Assembly: GCA_002345205.1 (NCBI GenBank)
Contig: DDVI01000023.1
Span: forward strand, 1-18,701
Direction: 5' to 3'
Origin: Bdellovibrionaceae bacterium UBA2316
Lineage (GTDB): Bacteria; Bdellovibrionota; Bdellovibrionia; Bdellovibrionales; Bdellovibrionaceae
DNA: 18,701 nucleotides
Made by a program: the position numbers and the translations under genes. The notes under the pieces are model-generated. The model did not search any database. It had not been told where the DNA came from and was given only the letters and a program-made list of their open reading frames with translations. Shown here piece by piece: positions 16,337 to 18,701 of the stretch (position 1 is its first letter; each line of letters begins with the position of its first letter).

Positions 16337-16585
16337 TTAAGCTTGTTCTTTAGGCGTAAAGAACAATTTAAAGTTTCTCCAAAATGGCGCCACAGTGGCT
16401 TTCACTCTATCAAACCATGTCTGACAAAGAACACCATTAATGATCACGACATTATCGCAATTGCCATTCAAACAACCACCTTCATACTCCCAAGTGTTAA
16501 TTTGAAACAGAGTAGGAACTCTGAAGGAGTTCGGAAAAAATCTATGTCTTAGCCTATCTCTATTTGATGAATTAATTTTTCTCAT
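16337..16585 (-). CDS. small cysteine-containing orphan protein (82 aa)
   Basis: An ideal AAGGAGG ribosome binding site lies five bases before the ATG and the strong terminator at 16282-16307 follows the stop, so expression is well supported even though no family is recognised. The protein begins with a basic stretch, has a central segment 'GGCLNGNCDNVVIINGVLC' with three cysteines (a CxxxxC pair plus one), and ends with an aromatic basic helix ('FWRNFKLFF'). There is no signal peptide. The start is only ten bases after the stop of the upstream stress protein gene, so the two are one operon. The Cys pattern could bind a metal or form disulfides; that is inference. Confidence 0.75.
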   Translation of the reverse strand: MRKINSSNRDRLRHRFFPNSFRVPTLFQINTWEYEGGCLNGNCDNVVIINGVLCQTWFDRVKATVAPFWRNFKLFFTPKEQA

Positions 16586-16595
16586 ATGAACCTCC

Positions 16596-17147
16596 TTATA
16601 CGACCTTTTTATTTGCGGCGATATCGCGCGCTCGATATAGTTTTAAAATGTCAATCGCCCGCTGTTTCCACTTTGAATTATCGACATGGATGGCAACCAA
16701 CATCGTCCCACCGCGAATCGATTTTTCACATAAGCGGGCTACGTACTCTGGCACACCTAAACCTGTGATTGCTCCGGCTAAAGCCCCCGCAAAAACTCCG
16801 ACAGTCATCGCTACCGAAAATACCATCCACGGCGCCCGTTGTGCGACGAGTTCTGCGCCTGGAACATTAACCCAACCATTGAGTCCCGCCCAACCATAGA
16901 GTGCGCCTATTATAGTTCCAGCGATTCCACCTAATACTGAATATCTATAAGCCATCGTCTCTTTAGCAAATGCAAGTTCAGCGCGACCGTCTGTAACTGG
17001 CATTACAACGGAAACGTCTGATTTTCTAAAACCGCGTTCTTCTAGAGCTTCCACTACGTGATCTAAATCAGTTTTAGTTTTTAAAATGGCAGTGACGGCC
17101 TCACCCGAATCTGCGAATTGCACTTCTCTTGCTGTGTCGTCAGTCAT
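16596..17147 (-). CDS. YflT-like stress protein with two membrane segments (183 aa)
   Basis: The protein has the same ends as the stress protein at 15684: 'AILKTKTDLDHVVEALEERGF' region then 'DVSVVMP' (about 18-50), and 'GVPEYVARLCEKSIRGG' then 'LVAIHVDNSKW' (131-160). Between them lie two Gly/Ala-rich hydrophobic segments (about 70-90 and 108-130) that probably form a membrane hairpin, the usual layout of the family. I chose the ATG at 17147 because GGGAGG lies six bases upstream; the frame extends to 17207 but that part has no start signal and an unrelated basic composition. It is the first gene of an operon with the small gene at 16585. Such proteins are linked with general stress response; the exact role is unknown. 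Confidence 0.82.
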   Translation of the reverse strand: MTDDTAREVQFADSGEAVTAILKTKTDLDHVVEALEERGFRKSDVSVVMPVTDGRAELAFAKETMAYRYSVLGGIAGTIIGALYGWAGLNGWVNVPGAELVAQRAPWMVFSVAMTVGVFAGALAGAITGLGVPEYVARLCEKSIRGGTMLVAIHVDNSKWKQRAIDILKLYRARDIAANKKVV

Positions 17148-17206
17148 AATATCCTCCCGAAGAAACTTATATCTGTCGTGTATTTTTCTTCTGTTGTTAC
17201 CTATCA

Positions 17207-17227
17207 ATATTGGCTACTCGCCAATAT
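17207..17227. repeat. hairpin-forming inverted repeat ATATTGGC-N5-GCCAATAT
   Basis: Eight-base perfect arms (17207-17214, 17220-17227) with a five-base gap lie 60-80 bases before the stress protein start at 17147, where an operator would sit. Confidence 0.5.
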
Positions 17228-17267
17228 GTAGAAGAATAATAAATGCAATGGTAAAGCCAGCCAGGTT

Positions 17268-17296
17268 AATCTAAACCGCAGTTCATAATTTAGATT
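17268..17296. repeat. inverted repeat AATCTAAA-N13-TTTAGATT
   Basis: Eight-base perfect arms (17268-17275 and 17289-17296) separated by 13 bases lie between the divergent stress operon and NtrC-type gene. It is AT-rich, so a protein-binding site is more likely than a terminator. Confidence 0.4.
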
Positions 17297-17323
17297 GGGG
17301 CAGTTTTATTAAAAGAATCAGGA

Positions 17324-17454
17324 AATTTTCCACAAAATTGTGACATGACGTAAATTTCCCCCTTTCCCATCGCGCATGACACGACTTGCCGAGGAATATT
17401 GGTACGGATGTTGCTCTTTAACATCCGTATGTCGACAGATGCGTGTGGAAAATT
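17324..17454. repeat. 11-bp inverted repeat enclosing a 10-bp hairpin
   Basis: AATTTTCCACA (17324-17334) and TGTGGAAAATT (17444-17454) are perfect reverse complements 109 bases apart. Inside them TACGGATGTT (17403-17412) and AACATCCGTA (17420-17429) form a perfect 10-base stem with a seven-base loop. In addition AAAATTGTGA occurs as a direct repeat at 17334-17343 and 17449-17458. The whole could fold as one RNA of about 131 bases or be a pair of regulator sites around a hairpin. I do not match it to a known riboswitch. Confidence 0.5.
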
Positions 17455-17484
17455 GTGAGCAAAGACAAAAACCTTTGGTTTCCG

Positions 17485-17514
17485 TTGAAATACGAAAGAA
17501 ATGGCAGATTTAAT
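17485..17514 (+). promoter_or_regulatory. candidate promoter of the NtrC-type gene
   Basis: TTGAAA (17485-17490) and TTTAAT (17509-17514) are separated by 18 bases. The leader would be about 80 bases long and include the nested stem at 17521-17576. No sigma-54 type -24/-12 promoter is seen. Confidence 0.4.
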
Positions 17515-17520
17515 TAACTT

Positions 17521-17576
17521 TATGGGGTCTTCAATGGGGCAAAAAGCAACATTCCATTGTGGCAAAACGCCCCATA
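17521..17576 (+). other. nested stem in the leader before the NtrC-type gene
   Basis: TATGGGG (17521-17527) pairs with CCCCATA (17570-17576), and inside it CAATGG (17532-17537) pairs with CCATTG (17554-17559). The structure ends about 12 bases before the GGGG ribosome binding site, so it could affect translation of the regulator. Confidence 0.4.
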
Positions 17577-17600
17577 TGCTAGTAAAAGGGGATGAGCAGA

Positions 17601-18557
17601 ATGAAAGCAAGAATCGCACTTATAGATGACGACCGTGATACGTTAAAACTATTGAGCAACTTCTTCGAGAATCTAGATTATACTACTTTTCTATATGAGG
17701 ATGCTTTGAAGGCATTTGAAGATATTTCGAATAACAAACTGAACTGTGATGTTATTGTTACTGACTTTAGCCTTCCAAATATTACCGGTATCGAGTTCAC
17801 TAAGCGAATGAAAACTTTGGGAAATCAAATTCCAATCATTCTAATTACAGCAAACAGAAAAGTAGAAGTCGCTGTTGAAGCGATTCATGCGGGTGCTTAC
17901 GACTTTGTAGTAAAACCAATCCACTTCCCACAATTATTAGTATCAGTCGAACGCGCTTTACACCTACTTCGTGTAGAACAAGACAACCAAACATTAAAGA
18001 CAGTTGTTAAGCTTCAAGAAGGCTCTACAAGTCTTGAAGGCGTAATTGGAAAAAGCCCAGGTATCAAGCATGCGCTGGATCTAGCTCGTAGAGTATCTCA
18101 GTCAAGTTCGAACGTTTTAATTTCTGGTGAAAGCGGAACCGGTAAAGAAATTATCGCAAAAACTATTCACGTATTAGGCCCTCGCAAAAAACTTCCATTT
18201 GTTGCAATCAACTGCGCTTCTATTCCTGAAAACTTACTTGAATCTGAGTTATTTGGTCACGCAAAAGGATCATTCACTGGCGCTTCTGAAAAGAAAATCG
18301 GACTATTTGAAGAAGCGGATGGTGGAACTTTATTCCTTGATGAAATTGGAGACTTAAACCTTTCCCTACAAGCCAAGTTACTTCGTGTTCTTCAAGAAAG
18401 AAAAATTAGACGTATTGGTGAAAACCAATACCGTCCGATTCGCGCGCGTATCGTATGCGCGACTCATAAAAACCTAAGAGAAGAAGTTGAAAAGAAAAAC
18501 TTCCGCGAAGATTTGTTTTTTCGCTTAAACGTAATCCCTATATGGATTCCCCCTTTA
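17601..18557 (+). pseudogene. NtrC-type sigma-54 activator, truncated by insertion
   Basis: The intact part has a receiver domain (residues 1-120: acidic cluster 'DDDRD', phospho-acceptor Asp55 in 'VTDFSLP', Lys in 'VVKPI') and an AAA+ sigma-54 interaction domain starting near 145 ('GVIGKSPGIK', Walker A 'GESGTGKE', a GSFTGA form of the GAFTGA loop, Walker B 'GGTLFLDEIGDL', and 'REDLFFRLNVIPI'). After 'IPPL', where relatives continue 'RERKEDI', the sequence changes to unrelated residues and stops at 18588-18590. The end of the AAA+ domain with the sensor II region and the Fis-type DNA-binding domain are missing, so DNA binding should be lost. I use the ATG at 17601 since GGGG lies nine bases upstream; the ATG at 17592 directly touches that site. 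The probable cause is an insertion sequence at 18557. Confidence 0.8.
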
Positions 18558-18701
18558 TTACCAAGACTGCAGCATAGATTGACTGTTTAAGCTGCGTACT
18601 TGACTTTTTCCGCTTGGAAAAAATTCTTTATTTTCTCTGGATTTTTCTGATTCTTTTTTAAATAAGATCGAAGCTCTATAACCATTTCATCTTGATCCTG
18701 C
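18558..18701 (-). mobile_element. left part of an IS630-type insertion sequence (cut by window edge)
   Basis: NtrC homology ends at a TA dinucleotide (18556-18557), the target type of IS630/Tc1-mariner elements, and 30 bases later a minus-strand transposase-like reading frame ends. The short non-coding part between 18558 and 18586 would hold the terminal inverted repeat. The other end of the element lies outside the window, so neither the repeat pair nor the TA duplication can be confirmed. Confidence 0.55.
18587..18701 (-). CDS. C-terminus of a probable IS630-family transposase (partial)
   Basis: The minus-strand frame entering from the right edge encodes about 37 residues ending 'KNPEKIKNFFQAEKVKYAA' and a TAA stop. 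Ends of the form '...irsfFq...vxYAA' are typical of IS630-family transposases. The catalytic DDE part would lie beyond the window. Identification rests on this short tail and on the junction with the broken NtrC gene. Confidence 0.5.
   Translation of the reverse strand, partial: QDQDEMVIELRSYLKKNQKNPEKIKNFFQAEKVKYAA

Noticed and set aside
17148..17207. Extended N-terminus of the YflT-like stress protein to 17207
   Set aside because: The ATG at 17147 has GGGAGG six bases upstream; the extension is basic and has no match in the paralog.
17440..17600. Sigma-54 promoter before the NtrC-type gene
   Set aside because: No TGGCAC-N5-TTGC arrangement with correct spacing is found; 'tggcaaaacgcccc' lacks the -12 element.
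17290..17619. Minus-strand frame of 109 codons before the NtrC-type gene
   Set aside because: It overlaps the regulator's start and ribosome binding site and its content follows the inverted repeats; no start signal is present.
1..18701. CRISPR array, tRNA or rRNA genes, toxin-antitoxin or defence system
   Set aside because: No regularly spaced repeats, no cloverleaf-like stretches and no recognised defence domains were seen in any reading frame.

Overview
The window reads as part of a moderately AT-rich Gram-negative chromosome. A TolC/RND efflux pair, periplasmic signal peptides, an S41 tail-specific protease, a hybrid sensor kinase and an NtrC-type regulator all point to a didermic bacterium. 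The overall feel of the proteins (small secreted orphan protein, basic-tailed hemerythrin, YflT-like stress proteins) resembles Bdellovibrionota or a related deltaproteobacterial lineage. That placement is an inference from memory, not from a search. I see no tRNA, rRNA, CRISPR array or phage module.

Layout, left to right. (1) 45-1781: a Prc-like S41 protease broken by an in-frame TGA just before its catalytic block and lacking a signal peptide. (2) 1839-2192: a small secreted orphan protein. (3) 2379-3011 (-): a hemerythrin-domain protein with a lysine-rich tail, divergent from (4) a CHASE3-PAS-HisKA-HATPase-REC hybrid histidine kinase at 3274-5460. (5) 5452-5694 (-): a small hypothetical gene. 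(6) 11073-5794 (-): an efflux operon, TolC-like outer-membrane factor, RND pump, TetR regulator, with overlapping coding ends and no adaptor gene. A second TetR gene (11205-11828) diverges from it across an intergenic region with repeated operator-like sites. (7) 14764-11825 (-): TetR regulator, FadI-like thiolase and RsgA GTPase. The TetR promoter is overlaid by a perfect 26-bp palindrome. (8) 14861-15206 (-): a LysR remnant and a tiny basic protein. (9) 15684-17147: two convergent YflT-like stress proteins and a small orphan gene around one strong bidirectional terminator. (10) 17601-18557: an NtrC-type sigma-54 activator that loses its C-terminal part at a junction with what looks like an IS630-type insertion sequence entering from the right edge.

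Common themes are regulation and envelope stress: three TetR genes next to the genes they probably control, one hybrid kinase, one sigma-54 activator and two stress proteins. Three genes are broken or fragmentary (S41 protease, LysR remnant, NtrC regulator), so some decay is under way. The least explained parts are non-coding: the region before the NtrC gene (17148-17600) carries several inverted repeats, including an 11-bp pair enclosing a 10-bp hairpin and a nested stem beside the ribosome binding site. The stretch 15207-15683 also holds long inverted repeats without a convincing gene.
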